From Simmondsia chinensis (lineage: Eukaryota > Streptophyta > Magnoliopsida > Caryophyllales > Simmondsiaceae), in the NCBI GenBank assembly GCA_018398585.1, contig JAGTTD010000008.1, positions 4,848,501 to 4,912,500 on the forward strand: a stretch of DNA of 64,000 bases, given 5' to 3'. The notes beneath the pieces were generated by a model, which had not been told where the DNA came from, did no database searches, and saw only the letters and a list, made by a program, of their open reading frames with translations. Shown piece after piece: positions 22,798-34,256 of the stretch. Both the position numbers and the translations under genes were made by a program. Position 1 is the first letter of the stretch. Each line of letters opens with the position of its first letter.

Positions 22798-24020
22798 TGT
22801 TGGAAAAATACAAGGATAATGAACAATAACAATACAAACTCAAGATAAACAAAGGAACTCAGAAAACTTAAAGTTGAGTTTTAGTGAAGAATACACTAAC
22901 CTTTGAATACGTCCGATCTTGATACGATTGATTTGTATCTCCTTAGTCTTTAACCTCAAACTTTTACATAATCAATTTATGTTCAAAGGAATTAAACTTG
23001 AAATTAACAAAATTAATCCCAAGTTTGAGCAATATAAGTTTCACGATTTAGTTGGCTAGTGGATAGAACAATTAACATAACTAAACAAAGACATGAATAA
23101 AATGAAGGGTAGAATAAAGAATTGATCGAAGAAATTGCTGCGCCGTGGAGAATCCACTACCCTAAGTTGTTTATGCCCAACAGAGGTACAATGGGATGAA
23201 CAGCACTCCGACCCCCAGGGTTAACATGGCACCCACCTCAACAGTGTACTCCGAGGAAATGGATTGGAGTAGGGATGTATTTGAGCCAAGCCGAGCCCGA
23301 GCCCGCCAGGCTCCAAGCTCGGCTTGTTTGCATTAAGCTTGGCTCAAGCTTGGCTTGTCAACAGCTCGGGCTCGACCTAGCTTGATCTAGGCTCGGCGAG
23401 CTAGAATTAAGCTTGCAATATTTTGGCTCATTTAAGCTCAATTTAGGCATGTTTAGGCTCGTTTAAGCTCGGGCTCAGCTTATTTAGGCTCAGATTTGGC
23501 TTCATTGCTCATATTTAATCAGAAATATTATACTAAGAAAATCTCGTTTGGGCTCGTTTAGGCTCGCAAGCTTACGAGCTCAAGCTTAACTAGGCCTGGG
23601 CTCGGCTCAATAAGCTAAACGAGCCGACTCAACTCTGCATAAGCTCGAAATGGGCCAAGAATTTCGAGCTTTATGATGAGCTTTTGTGAGCTGGCTCGGC
23701 TCATTTACACCACTAAGTTGGAGTAACCCCCAACTTGTTCAGTAATTGAATAAAACAAGTTAGAACTTGAAGAGGAGAAAGCGGAGAAGATTGGTGTGTT
23801 CATTTCAAGCAGACAACCATCAAATTTATAGGAAAATATAGGAGTCATTTGTTGCACCCTTCTCCATTCAAAAAACCGATGCTTGCTCCCCACTCAACTC
23901 AAAATACTTGATCACCATCAAAAAATACTTGGTGCCCACTTAAAGAGGGCTTGGTGCCTAATTAGAAAATACTTAGTGCACAATCCAAAAATACTTAGTG
24001 CCCACTCCATGCAAAGCAAA
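22798..24020. mobile_element. Inserted LTR-like block in SIRE RNase H
   Basis: It starts tgttggaaaaatac, a common copia LTR beginning. It separates two halves of the RNase H domain (PIMCSTIS on the right, ICLTKTLAQH on the left). The right end is uncertain, near 24010-24030. About 23890-24008 contains four loose repeats of aaaatacttggtgcccac. The block holds a hAT-type MITE at 23270-23715. A clear TSD was not found. Confidence 0.5.
23270..23715. mobile_element. hAT-type MITE, gctcg-rich
   Basis: The ends are tagggatgtatttgagcc and its inverted partner ggctcatttacaccacta. The flanks gattggag (23262-23269) and agttggag (23716-23723) fit an 8-bp TSD with two mismatches. The body is made of degenerate gctcggctcaagct phrases on both strands. 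It is non-coding. Confidence 0.75.
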
Positions 24021-25770
24021 CAAAAATTGAAGAATTTTCTAGGAAATTGTACTACACATTATGGGAGTATGGTCAATATGAATGTGTTAATCTTCAAATT
24101 CATATTAACAAGATGTTTGAACATAATGACTTGCACAAGTAGTGTATTTGATCTTGAAGGCAGATGAGGCAACCTTTTTTTTAAAAAACCATGACACTAA
24201 AGAATGACCAATAAATAGACAAGTTCCACAATTCAATTTCTAGTCTAATTTGTAACAAGTAAAATTCACATCATTATATCAAATTAGATCTAGGAAACCA
24301 CACTTGGATAGAATAAGTCTAAGTACTAACTAAGCATCAAAAAAATTCTATTCACGGCACATTATTGCGATTCTTTTTGGACATGCATGAAATCGACCAC
24401 ATACACACACATTAAAAAATATACCAAGCCTACTCATGGAATGGTGAAGAAGGGATCGGATCATACCTCTATTTAGCTTTTTGATTCACCTTTTTCATCC
24501 ATATATAACTTGAGTGTTGAGCTCATTGGAGTTGCAATCGTTTTTGAAATTTTTATGCCAAACTTCTTGAGTATCTTCTTGATGTACTTTGCCTGTTTGA
24601 TCAAAATTCCTTCCTTACTTTGCTTGATTTGCAATTCAAGAAAGTAGTTGATTTCTCCCATCAAGCTCATTTTAAATTCCTTACTCATAAAATTTGTAAA
24701 TTCTTCACAAATAGAGGGGTTAGCAACACCAAACACTATATTTTCAATATATATTTGTGCAATGAGAATATTATTTCTAGAGCGTTTGATAAAAAGTGCG
24801 GTTTAAACCTTCCCTCTTGAAAATTCATTTTGCATTAAAAAGAAATCAATCTTTCACACCAAGCTCTAGGAGCTTGTTTCAATCCATATAGAACCTTTTG
24901 AGTTTATCAACATGATTGAAAAATTTGTCATCCTTAAAACTGTGGTGGTTGTTCACATAAACTTATTTTTCAATGAAATCATTCAAACATGCACTTTTCG
25001 CATCCATTTGAAAAAGTTTAAAATTTTTGAATCACATAAGAGTCTAATAGCTTCTAATCTGGCAATGGGAGCAAAGGTTTTCTCATAATCTATACCTTCC
25101 TCTTGGTTATAACCCTTAGTTACTAATATTGCCTTGTTTCTTACCATGATACCTTCCTCATCATCCTGGTTGTGGTAGACCAACTTGGTATCAATGACTT
25201 GATGATCTTAAAGTCTATCCACAAGTTCCCATACATCATTTCTTTTGAATTGATTTAGCTCTTCTTCCATTGCCATGATTCAATTTGCGTTTTTGGGAGC
25301 TTCTTCTATGCTCTTGGGTTCTTCAAGAGAGATGAATGCAGCTAAATGGCAATATTCAGTCGATGCATGCCTTACTCCTACACCTTGGGAGGGATCACCT
25401 ATGATTTGACTTGTTGGGTGATCCTTTAAGAATTTCGAATCTCATGACTGTTCTTCCTCTTTAGATTCTACATTTTGGTCATCTCCTTTCGGTTTATCCA
25501 TTGAAGCTTTGAGTTTATCCTTTTCTTGCTCCTTGGATGGGGACGTGATGTTTGTTGGTTTGGTCTCTATATCATCATCACAAGGAATTCTAGATGACAA
25601 AACATTAATTTCATCAAATACCAAATGTATAGACTCTTCTACAACCTTTGTCTTTTTATTATACACTCTATATGCTTTACTCATTAGTGAATATCCAATA
25701 CAAAAGCTTTACCAAGGTTTGTTTTACCATTGTTGTGGATGAAGCATTTACACCCAAACGGTTTGATAAG
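24020..25770 (-). pseudogene. SIRE integrase end, reverse transcriptase and RNase H
   Basis: Minus-strand pieces in order: CKCFIHNNGKTNLGKAF (about 25760-25690), SKAYRVYNKKTKVVEES (25684 on), then RT beginning [32 protein letters not shown] (25183-24983, partly shown here as domain text), FLELQIKQSKEGI and KFGIKISKTIATPMS (24736-24473). RNase H follows (VCGRFHACPK about 24390-24360, PIMCSTIS about 24050-24030). Stops and frame changes occur throughout, and the catalytic YVDD segment is not readable in an open frame. Confidence 0.82.
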
Positions 25771-25884
25771 TGCATAGGGTGTTTTCTTCAAAATAAGCCT
25801 TATTAAAGCTCAATTTAAGACGTAGCAAGTGGTGTTAGCAGTTTAGCCCAAAATGAATTTGCAAATTGTTTTCACAAAGCATTG

Positions 25885-25919
<35 letters not shown>

Positions 25920-27100
25920 CCACTCCATTTTGTTGAGAAATTTTAGGAGTTGAAAAATTATGGTGAATTCCAATTTAGTCACAATATTTTCAAAATCGCC
26001 ATTTTGAATTCCCTTCCACAATCACTTCTAACTGAAATGATTTTTAAATATTCTTTATTTTGCACTTGTTTGCAAAACTTTTTCAAATTTATCAAAGGTT
26101 TTACTCTTATGAGAAATAAATAAATATCAAGCAAAATAGAAGTAAACACCAACAATTATAAGTCCTTATTTTTTAACAATGGATCAAATGTCTAGTAGGA
26201 TCAAACAAGTCTATATGCAAGAGTTTAAGACGCTTTGAGATAGAAACTACATTATTGGATTTGAATAAAGATCTTGTTTGTTTTCCATGCTGAAATGTAT
26301 CAAGAACATGATCTTTTTCCAATTAAGCTTTGGTAATCGTCAAACAAGATCATTTTTCGAAGGTTTTGAAATTAAGTCTATATTAGCATCTTCAAACCTT
26401 CTATTTCAAATCCAATGATCATTTTCATCCGAGACACTAGAACATTTCACAAAGTTTATACATTCAAGATCAATCATATTGACGTTTTCATATCCTAATT
26501 GATCAGCTTATAATTCATTAATTTAAGCATGCGCCACTGCATATTTAAATGGCTCAAGACTGCACATAATAAACTCTATCATTTAGTAGACTAATGTTTA
26601 GAAGATTATGTAGAAGACCATCAACAAGTAAATCATCATCTATACAAAGAGAAGAGTTAGGAGCAACAATACTGATCAAAGAATTTTTCTTTTCTTTTTG
26701 TCACCAAAAGTGACAAATAATTTCCTTGGTTTGATAAAAGTGGATTTGGATTTATCTCCAGTTATATGACTTAAGAAACCATTGTCCAAGCATCACTTTC
26801 GTTTCAAGCATACTGCACAATTTAAAGAACTTTTGGTACCTAAATTTTCTTGTATCCTTCATTGTTAGTCTTGACATTAGGAGGTCGATATTCCTTTGGA
26901 ACCTAAGCCGGCTTGGTTTTTCTTTAATTCTTTTTAAATGGACATTGATACAAATATGCCTATGATCACCATAATAATGACATCTTATAGAGTTTATGGG
27001 TGATGAGGAGGCTTTGACAAAAAGTATATTTAATTTTTTCTATTGAGCATTTCCACTATAGCCAATTCTCTCGTTATTATAAGTGGGTTTTTGAGAAGAG
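25771..27100 (-). pseudogene. SIRE gag end, protease and integrase core, heavily degraded
   Basis: A zinc-knuckle relic (CHYYGDHRHIC, one Cys now Tyr) is at about 26980-26930 on the minus strand. Downstream the sequence is AT-rich with many stops, and only short stretches recall copia protease and integrase. An (AT)n tract lies at 25891-25914. The 5' part of the frame continues beyond the L1 insertion at 27427. Confidence 0.6.
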
Positions 27101-27410
27101 TGGCTGAGCGCCGAATGACTCGAGCAGCCGCAAAGGCTGCCGCTGCTGCTGCTTCTCATTGGGATTGATTTCATTTTCTTTTCTTTTCTTTTCTTTTTGT
27201 TTTTTTTTCTTTTTTGTCTTGTATTTTTATTTGTAGGAGTCTTTTCTCCTTTCTCTTTGGCCCTTTTATCCTTGGTTTTGCTTGTGCGTTTTGCTTTGTT
27301 TTTGTCCCGCCTGACATGTAGGCTGTTTGGACTTGTTGGGGGTATGCCCCTTGTACTCTTGTACTTGCTCTTTTTGGTAATAAAAAAAATAAAAACGCTG
27401 CCAAAAAAAA
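27101..27410 (+). mobile_element. 5'-truncated L1-type LINE copy
   Basis: A 310-bp insert is flanked by gggtttttgagaagag (27085-27100) and gggttcttgagaagag (27411-27426), a 16-bp TSD with one mismatch. The insert begins with the last codons of an ORF ending RAAAKAAAAAASHWD and a stop. It continues with a pyrimidine-rich 3' UTR, gggggtatgccccttgtac, and an A-rich end. It lies in the SIRE gag. Confidence 0.87.
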
Positions 27411-27426
27411 GGGTTCTTGAGAAGAG

Positions 27427-27689
27427 AGTAATTTTTTCAAGTGTTTCTTGACCATTGAGAAACTTACTTAAAATTTGTGATAGTTCTTCTGCTTGTTCTT
27501 TCGAAGACACATTCTCTTTAAGCAATAATTCATCTTCCTTAAATTCTTCATTTTTACTTTCATTTGAAAGGAGCTTTTCTTCCAAGAATTGTTTGTCATT
27601 AATCAATGTTTAAACTTGATCATTTAATGACGCTATTTTTGCTCTCAAAGATTCATTTTCGAGCATTAAAACTAAACATTATTTTGACT
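27427..27689 (-). pseudogene. SIRE gag, coiled-coil part
   Basis: Minus-strand 27606 downward gives a Glu/Lys/Leu-rich stretch (KQFLEEKLLSNESKNEEF and ENVSSKEQAEELSQIL) expected to form a coiled coil, as in SIRE-type gag. A stop lies just upstream. The N-terminal part is at 29197-29790, across a solo LTR. Confidence 0.75.
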
Positions 27690-29191
27690 TGAAGGTCCAA
27701 ATAGCAACCTAAGAGGGGGGTGAATTAGGTTCTTTAGTGATAAATAAAAATTTAAATTTATGAAGCAAAAATTTAATTAAGAGCTAAACAATAAATGTCA
27801 AATGAAAAAGATAAATACAAAAATAAAAGGGGTGCAAAAAGATTTTTAAAGTGGTTTACTTCCAAACCGAAAGCTAGTTCACTTCTCAAGTGACTACTCT
27901 TAGTCACTTGCGCCTTTAACTAAGCTCGATAATCCTTTTTAAAAATAGCCTCAGGATCCAACCTTTACAACCTGTCTTTTTGTACATAGGCTTAAGACCA
28001 ACCTTTTACAACTGACCGATTTGTAACCATAGGCTCAGGATCCAACATTTACAATGCAACAAATTTGAATAAAGCAATGAAAGAATTAAAAACTTAAATT
28101 CTTCACTCTTTCAAGAGTGAATTGACACTTGATCAAAATTAGCCAAAGCTAAGAATATGTCAATAGAGCTCAAAGATCAACAATAAGAGAACAAGTGATA
28201 CTCTAATAAAAGTTTTAAACAAAACTTTAAAACAAACCTTTAAAGCACAAGTATGTAAGAGAACTTTTTATCAAAGAATGCTTAGACAGTATTAGATGAT
28301 TTCAACCAGAGCATTCAAGTACTATTTATAGGCAAATGAAGGCCAATAATATGCTTAAAAAGTTGGAAAAAGGTTTTGGAAAGAAATCAAGTTAAAAGTA
28401 GCCGTTTTGAGATTTTTCATTCTGTGTCTCGACACACAAGGGCTGTGTGTTGACACACAGCAGCTCTTGGTGGATACTTTAAGCCTGTGTGTCGACAAAT
28501 ACTATCTGTTTGTCGACACTCAGCCTACCCGGGTGCATTTACATATTTTGATCAATTTGCTTGATTGGTACGATACTTTTATCACATTCCTTAAGTTTAA
28601 AAAATTGATTGATTGATTGCTATATTTGTTCAATGTTTTTGAATTTATTTCTTACTTAACTTTGATCATAAAAATGATTGGTTGCATAAATCAAGCTAAA
28701 TCATCACCCGTTAAAATTTTATGTTTATTCAATTTGATCATACTTTTCAAAGTACCAATCTTAAAAATTATTTTAATTGATAAGCTAGATTGTTTTAATT
28801 TTGACTTGAATATTTTTCAAATAAAATTTGATAAATCAACTTTCTAAAATATGTTTCAAAAACATTTTTATAAGAGCATCACATATCAATATTGAGACTT
28901 GGACTCAATTGATATATCTCAATCCTAAGTCCTAGACAATAAAAATAAATAGCTTTAGGATGCGTAGACTCGGATCACGTTCTTTTCAATTTGGATGAAT
29001 CTTCTCTTCAGCTTTTATCTCTTTTCCTCTTAATTTATCATTTTTTGGAAAGTTTCGTATCTATGATTAATCTTGATGTTTCTAGCTTTCTTATAAGTCA
29101 CTTAAAACAAGATTAGAACAATTTAAATCTGATGACTTACTAAATGGTTGTTACCATCAAAATTACAATAGTATTGGCTTTAGGGCCAACT
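27690..29191 (-). mobile_element. Solo LTR of the same SIRE-like family
   Basis: It is a complete LTR of 1,502 bp, starting tgaaggtcc and ending gggccaact on the + strand (the terminal base is changed from a). It is flanked by a perfect 5-bp TSD, tgact (27685-27689 and 29192-29196). It is homologous to the SIRE LTRs at 3986-7055 and 29829-39007. It splits the gag gene. A cluster of tgtgtcgacacac-type palindromes lies at about 28425-28530. Confidence 0.9.
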
Positions 29192-29196
29192 TGACT

Positions 29197-29790
29197 CTTT
29201 TTGTAGCTCCTTTTTCTTAGAAGAGTATTTGGTTCTCCATTTTTCAAATGCACCATATAACTCATGAAAACTACCCATGAGTTCATTATAAGATAAATTA
29301 TTTACCTCATCTTCTTCAAGTTCTTCTTCTTCTTCTTCAAATTCAATGGCCATGAGACTTGAATCTGCTTGCTCCTCTTCATTTGTATGAGGGAATTCTT
29401 CATCAAACTCTATTCCAAATGTGGCTTCTAGTTTGTTCCAAATCTCCTTTGCAGTATTACAACTTTTGACATGATTAAATACATTGGAAGTAATAGCACA
29501 TGATAATTGGAAGTGAGTTTTAGCATCTTCCTGAAGCTTTGTCTTGTCATGTTGAATGAGCTTATTTTCAAATTAATCAAGAATTGCATTTTCTTTATTC
29601 ATTGAAGGAACAAAATTGCTATTTTTTGTGATTAGCCATAAGTCAAAATCAATAGACATAATAAAAGTTCTCATCCTAAGTTTCCAATAGAAAAAGTATT
29701 TACCGTAAAAAAGTGAAGGCTTTTTGTTTGATTGACCCTCGACAAAAATAGGTGCAAAGGTTGCCATAATGATCATTCTAAGGTTGTTGG
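29197..29790 (-). pseudogene. SIRE gag, N-terminal part
   Basis: It starts at about 29776 with MIIMATFAPIFVEGQSNKKP, then SLFYGKYFFYWKLRMRTF and SIDFDLWLI, the typical N-terminus of copia gag of this group. A stop occurs at 29573. Beyond it the frame reads on through KEIWNKLEATFGIE and a Glu-rich stretch to about 29200, where the solo LTR entered. Confidence 0.82.
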
Positions 29791-29814
29791 ATTAAAGAAA
29801 AAAAATGAATACTA

Positions 29815-29828
29815 GCTTTGATATCAAT
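29815..29828 (-). other. SIRE primer binding site
   Basis: On the minus strand, ttgatatcaaagc directly follows the 5' LTR end. It is an initiator tRNA-Met-type primer site. Confidence 0.75.
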
Positions 29829-31409
29829 TGACGGTCTAAAGAGCAGCTTAAAAGAGGGGCGAATTAGGTTCTTTTAAGAAAAAATAAAAATTTAAATTTT
29901 AAGAACTAAAAAATAAATTGAAAACTAAACAACGATTATGAAATGTAAAAAAATAAAGGTAACAACAACAACAATCCTAGTGCCTCAAGGGCTCCCGCAA
30001 AAGCGGGGTCTTGGGGGTGGGAGGGAGGCGATGTATGCATCTTTCCCCCTTCAGGGTGTCAACCTGAAGATAGGCTGTTTCCGAGGACCCCCAACCTGAG
30101 AGATATGCCTTCGTAGCGTCATGGTGACCAGTGAGTAATAGGGCATGAAAGCAAAAGAGTAAGCAATAGCATAAAATGAGCAATAAAAAGCATAATGCCC
30201 TAGAGGAGACTACGAAGCAAGACCTTCCCTTCAAGGCAGCTAGTATAAGCAAATAGGCAAATAGTAGACAGATAGGCATATAGGTAGATAAGTGCAACCT
30301 AATAGGCCTATACGCTTATGAACCCATATATAGCAAAATAAGCAGTGGTGTGAGGCCGCTACCTCTGCTACCCCTATGCTAGTCCTCCCTCGAGTTCTAG
30401 CTCTATCTAGCTCTATCTAAGGTCAACTCCTTCCGTGGGTTTAGATGGGTGAGGTCCTGCCGTAGGACTGCAGTCGTCCCTCCTTTGGCCTGTTTCATCC
30501 TCTTCTTCCTAGCGTGGTATGAAGCTGATCGTAATACCTGACTGGAGCAGTGGATGGCTTCCTCCTAGCATACCTGAACCACTTCAAACACAGCTTCTTC
30601 ATTTTATATTCTATCTTCTATCGAGGCCACCCCCCACTATGCTAGATACCACATCCTTCATGGCCGCCCCTGGGACCGCAAGTCCATATGCCCAAATTGT
30701 GGGATAGGCATACCGTAGATTCGTGGCACTTGATCGAGCTTACGAGTGGTCAAATGCTCCTACACCGCTACATCGGATACGCCTATCCTAGTCCTCCACA
30801 CAGCTCTGTCTAGAGTCATCTCATCATTTAGGTTGAGATAGGTGAGATCCCGTCGAATTGTCCCCATCGAGCTCTTGTTTGGCCGTCCTCTCCCTCTCTT
30901 CTCATCTCCTATGTGGAGTTGTTCGCAGCTCCTGACAGGTGTAATGGTGGGTCTCCTTCCATGCCCAAATCACTGCAGATATTGCTCCCTCAACTTATCT
31001 TCTATTGGGACAACACCCAGTTTACTTTTGATGACCTTATTTAGGATCCTGTCCCTCCTTGTGTGTCCGCACATCCACCTTATCATTCTCATCTCCGCCA
31101 CCCTCATCTTTTGAGTTTGGTGACACTTTACAGGCCGGCACTCTGCCCCGTAAGACATAGCTTGCCTCACTACCGTCTTATAGTGTTTGTCCTTTAATTT
31201 TAGCGGGAATTTCCTATTACATAGTATCGTCGCTACCCTTCTCCATTTGTGCCAACCCAATTTAATCCTATTGTTGACATCTGCGTCCATTTCGCCATCA
31301 TTCTGCACCATGCAACCTAGGTATTTAAAGCATGCTTTCTGAGGTACGTGCTCTGATCCAATCCATGCAACTTCTGTGCTTGGCATGGTAGAGGTGCTGA
31401 ACTTAAGTT

Positions 31410-31517
31410 TTTTTTTTTTTTTTGGGTAAGTCAGCGAAATATATAGATGAAAAGAAAATTAGTACAGGCTACAAAGGGCATGCCCCAGGACACGGCCGAA
31501 GCTTACAAATATGAAAC
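31410..31517 (-). mobile_element. Short L1-type 3' tail inside the RTE LINE
   Basis: An exact 14-bp duplication, gctgaacttaagtt (31396-31409 and 31518-31531), flanks a 108-bp insert with a T run at its left end, so its poly(A) is on the minus strand. It contains gggcatgcccc, similar to the gggtatgcccc of the L1 copy at 27101-27410, which suggests related families. Confidence 0.8.
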
Positions 31518-32404
31518 GCTGAACTTAAGTTCCGTATATTCTGTCTTAGATCTACTGAGCCTTAGACCTTTCGATTCTAGGGCCAACCTTCAAAGTTCTA
31601 GTTTTTCATTCACTCCACTCTAGACTCACCCACTAGGACTATGTCGTCCGCAAAAAGCATGCACCAAGGTACATCCCTTTGGACATGCCTAGTGAGCTCG
31701 TCCATTACCAAAATGAATAGAAAGGGACTCAAGGCTGATCCCTAGTGTACCCCTATAGTAATAGGAAAAGCGTCTGTCTCCCCTTCTGAGTGAGCACACT
31801 AGTTTAAGCATCTTGTACATGTCCTTGATGACTCATATGTAGGACTCGTGGATGCCTTTCCTCTCTAAGGCCCACCATAGGACATTTCTTGACATTCTAT
31901 CATATGCCTTCTCCAAATCAATGAAAACCATATGAAGGTCCTTCTGTCTATCTCTATAGTACTCTGTGGACCTCCTCAGGAGATGGATGGCTTATGTTGT
32001 TGATCTACCTGGCATAAATCTAAATTGGTTATCAGAGACTCCTACTTGGTGGTGAAGCTCTCCTTCTATAACCTACTCCCATAGTTTCAGGGTGTGACTC
32101 ATTAGTTTGATTCTTTTGTAGTTGGCATAGCACTGAATGTCACCTTTGTTCTTGTAGACGGGGACCAGTATGCTCTTCCACCAATCATTAGGCATCTTTT
32201 TCCCCTGGAGGATTTGGTTGAATAATTCAGTCAACCATTTTATACCCGTTTCTCAAGTACGTTTCCATGCCTCAATGGGTATACCATTAGGATCGGCTGC
32301 TTTACCCCTGCCCATCTTCCTCAATGCTTCCCTAACTTCCTAGGGTCTAATTCTAGTGCAGTGGTCATGGGACTCTTGCACTGTTGTTGTTTGTAGAACA
32401 TCTT

Positions 32405-32426
32405 GGGGGGGGGGGGGGGGGGGGGG
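32405..32426. repeat. Poly(G) tract of 22 bases
   Basis: It lies in the linker just upstream of the RT coding domain of the RTE LINE (minus strand poly(C), encoding a proline run). Confidence 0.95.
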
Positions 32427-33948
32427 TAGGGGTAACTATATCTCCCTTCTCATTGAACAGATCATGGAAGTAGGACTTCCACCTAGCTTTGATTTGTTTC
32501 CTGTCCATGAGCACTTGTCCTGCTGCCCCCTTGAGACACCTTACTTGGTCCAGGTCTTTAGTCCTCCTTTCCCTTGCCTTTGCAATTCTATAGAGGTCTC
32601 TAGCTCTGTCATCTATATCCAGCCTTTTATAGAACTCCTCAAAGGCTTTGGATTGTTCGTCTCTAACTGCTACCCTAGCTTCCTTCTTGGCCTGTCTATA
32701 TTGTTGTCTCTTGTCTTCATCTCCATTACAATCCCATTCCTTGAAGTAGTCTCGTTTCGCCTTAATCTTCTGTTGGACCTCCCTGCACCACCACCAGGTC
32801 TCTTTGTCGTTTCCTGCCCTACATTTAGATACGCGTAGGACTTCTCGTGCCACATCTCTGAACTTTTGGGCTACTTAGTTCCACAGGTGGTTTAAATCTC
32901 CTTCACGCTTCTCTCCAAGCTTAGCCTCAACTCTTTCCTAAAAAAATAAAGGTAAGAAGAAGAAAAAACAATACAGTGGTTCACTTCCAACCTACAAGCT
33001 AATCCACTTCTCAAGTGACTATTCTTCGTCACTTGGGCCTTTAACTAATCCCGATGATCCTTTTTAAAACTAGGCTCAGGATTCAACCTTTAGAATCGGT
33101 CTTATTGTATGTAGGCTTAAGACCCAACCTTTACAACCGACCATTTTGTAACTGTAGGCTCAGGATCCAACCTTTAAAATAAAACAGATTAAAGAAATGA
33201 AAGAATTAAGACACTGAAATTCTTCACTCTTTCAAGAGTGAATTGACAACAAATCAAGCTTAGCCAAAGCTAAGAATATGCCAATTAAGCTTAATGATCA
33301 ACAATAAATAGAATTAGTGATGCTCAAGAAAACTTTAAATGAAACTCATAATTAAAACTTTAAAGCACAAGAGAACAAGAGCTTTTTAATCAAAGAATAC
33401 TTAGAAAGAATTAGATGAATTAAACCAAAGCATTCAAGCCCTATTTATAGGCAAATGAGGGGCTAAAGAATGTTTGAAATGTTAGGGAAAAAGATTAGGA
33501 AAGAAATCAAATCAAAGGTAGCCGTTTGGAGCCTTTTTTGGTTTGTACGTCGATAGAGAGCCTCTGCGTGTCAACACATCCTTTTTGCGTGTCAATACTA
33601 AGCATGCTAGGGTGGATTTGAATGTTTTTGATCATTTAGCTTGATTGATTGATTGATTTATCATACTAGCTTATTTTTTTGAATTAATTTCCAAGTTTGC
33701 TTATTCATTTGAATGAATGGTTGATTTAATCAAGCTAAAATATCAGCCTAATAAAATTGTTAATCTTGTTATTTTGGGGCATGACTTTCATAATGCCAAT
33801 TTAAAATATTCTTTTTCAAAAATTTGATTGGCTGGAATTTGACTTAAGTATTTTTCAAATAACATTTGAAAATCAAATTTTAAAAATATTTTTGTTAGAG
33901 CGTCATATATCAATAGCTTTGACTTAATTGATATATCATGATCCTAAG

Positions 33949-34105
33949 TGTTAGAGTATACTGTACAGTGGGCTATATTTGTAATGAGTTATAATTGTAT
34001 ATATTAGGCCCATTAGGCCCATCATCATGTATATGTAAAACTCTATATGTACGAGAGGGCTCCCCATTCTGGGGTATCCAATTATTCCACAATTGCCTTC
34101 TTTCA
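33949..34105 (+). repeat. 5' LTR of the Ale-like copia
   Basis: It starts tgttagagtatactgta and ends ccttctttca. It is followed directly by tggtataagagc (34106-34117), a tRNA-iMet primer site with one mismatch to the usual form. Confidence 0.93.
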
Positions 34106-34256
34106 TGGTATAAGAGCAAACCCTAGCTCTTTCATAAAATAAGGCAAACCCTAGCCGATTTATTTTTTTCCTAACCCTAGCATCGGCGCCGCCTCACCCC
34201 AAAATCCTAGCGCCGCTACTGTCGTTGCGCACCACCTCCAACCAAACTTCTTCCTC

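Larger units (their letters stand above)
30960..32860 (-). pseudogene. RTE reverse transcriptase, degenerate
   Basis: 32853-32365 is the region before the RT (ETWWWCREVQQKIKAKRDYF, then RARDLYRIAKARERRTKDLD). Next come RT motifs KMGRGKAADPNGIPIEAW, VFIDLEKAYDRM and [18 protein letters not shown] carries the two catalytic aspartates. 31386-30970 covers CFKYLGCMVQNDGEMDAD and MRMIRWMCGHTRRDRI. Stops and frameshifts occur between the blocks. The protein would copy its own RNA at the target site. Confidence 0.85.
29963..32939 (-). mobile_element. RTE-type LINE, 5'-truncated
   Basis: It is flanked by an exact 16-bp TSD, aaaaaaataaaggtaa (29947-29962 and 32940-32955). The (aac)n run at the left is the complement of the (ttg)n tail typical of plant RTE LINEs. 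The RT gene is on the minus strand; the endonuclease domain expected 5' of it is missing, so the copy is truncated. A 108-bp L1 tail plus its TSD interrupts it at 31410-31517. An internal duplication places two related ccactgc..cagtcagg..cagct segments at about 30440-30600 and 30840-30960. Confidence 0.9.

Noticed and set aside
27197..27451. 84-codon plus-strand frame
   Set aside because: It runs through the pyrimidine-rich 3' UTR of the L1 copy and across its TSD.
32356..32838. 160-codon plus-strand frame
   Set aside because: It overlaps the minus-strand RTE coding region, which has clear homology, and it includes the poly(G) tract.
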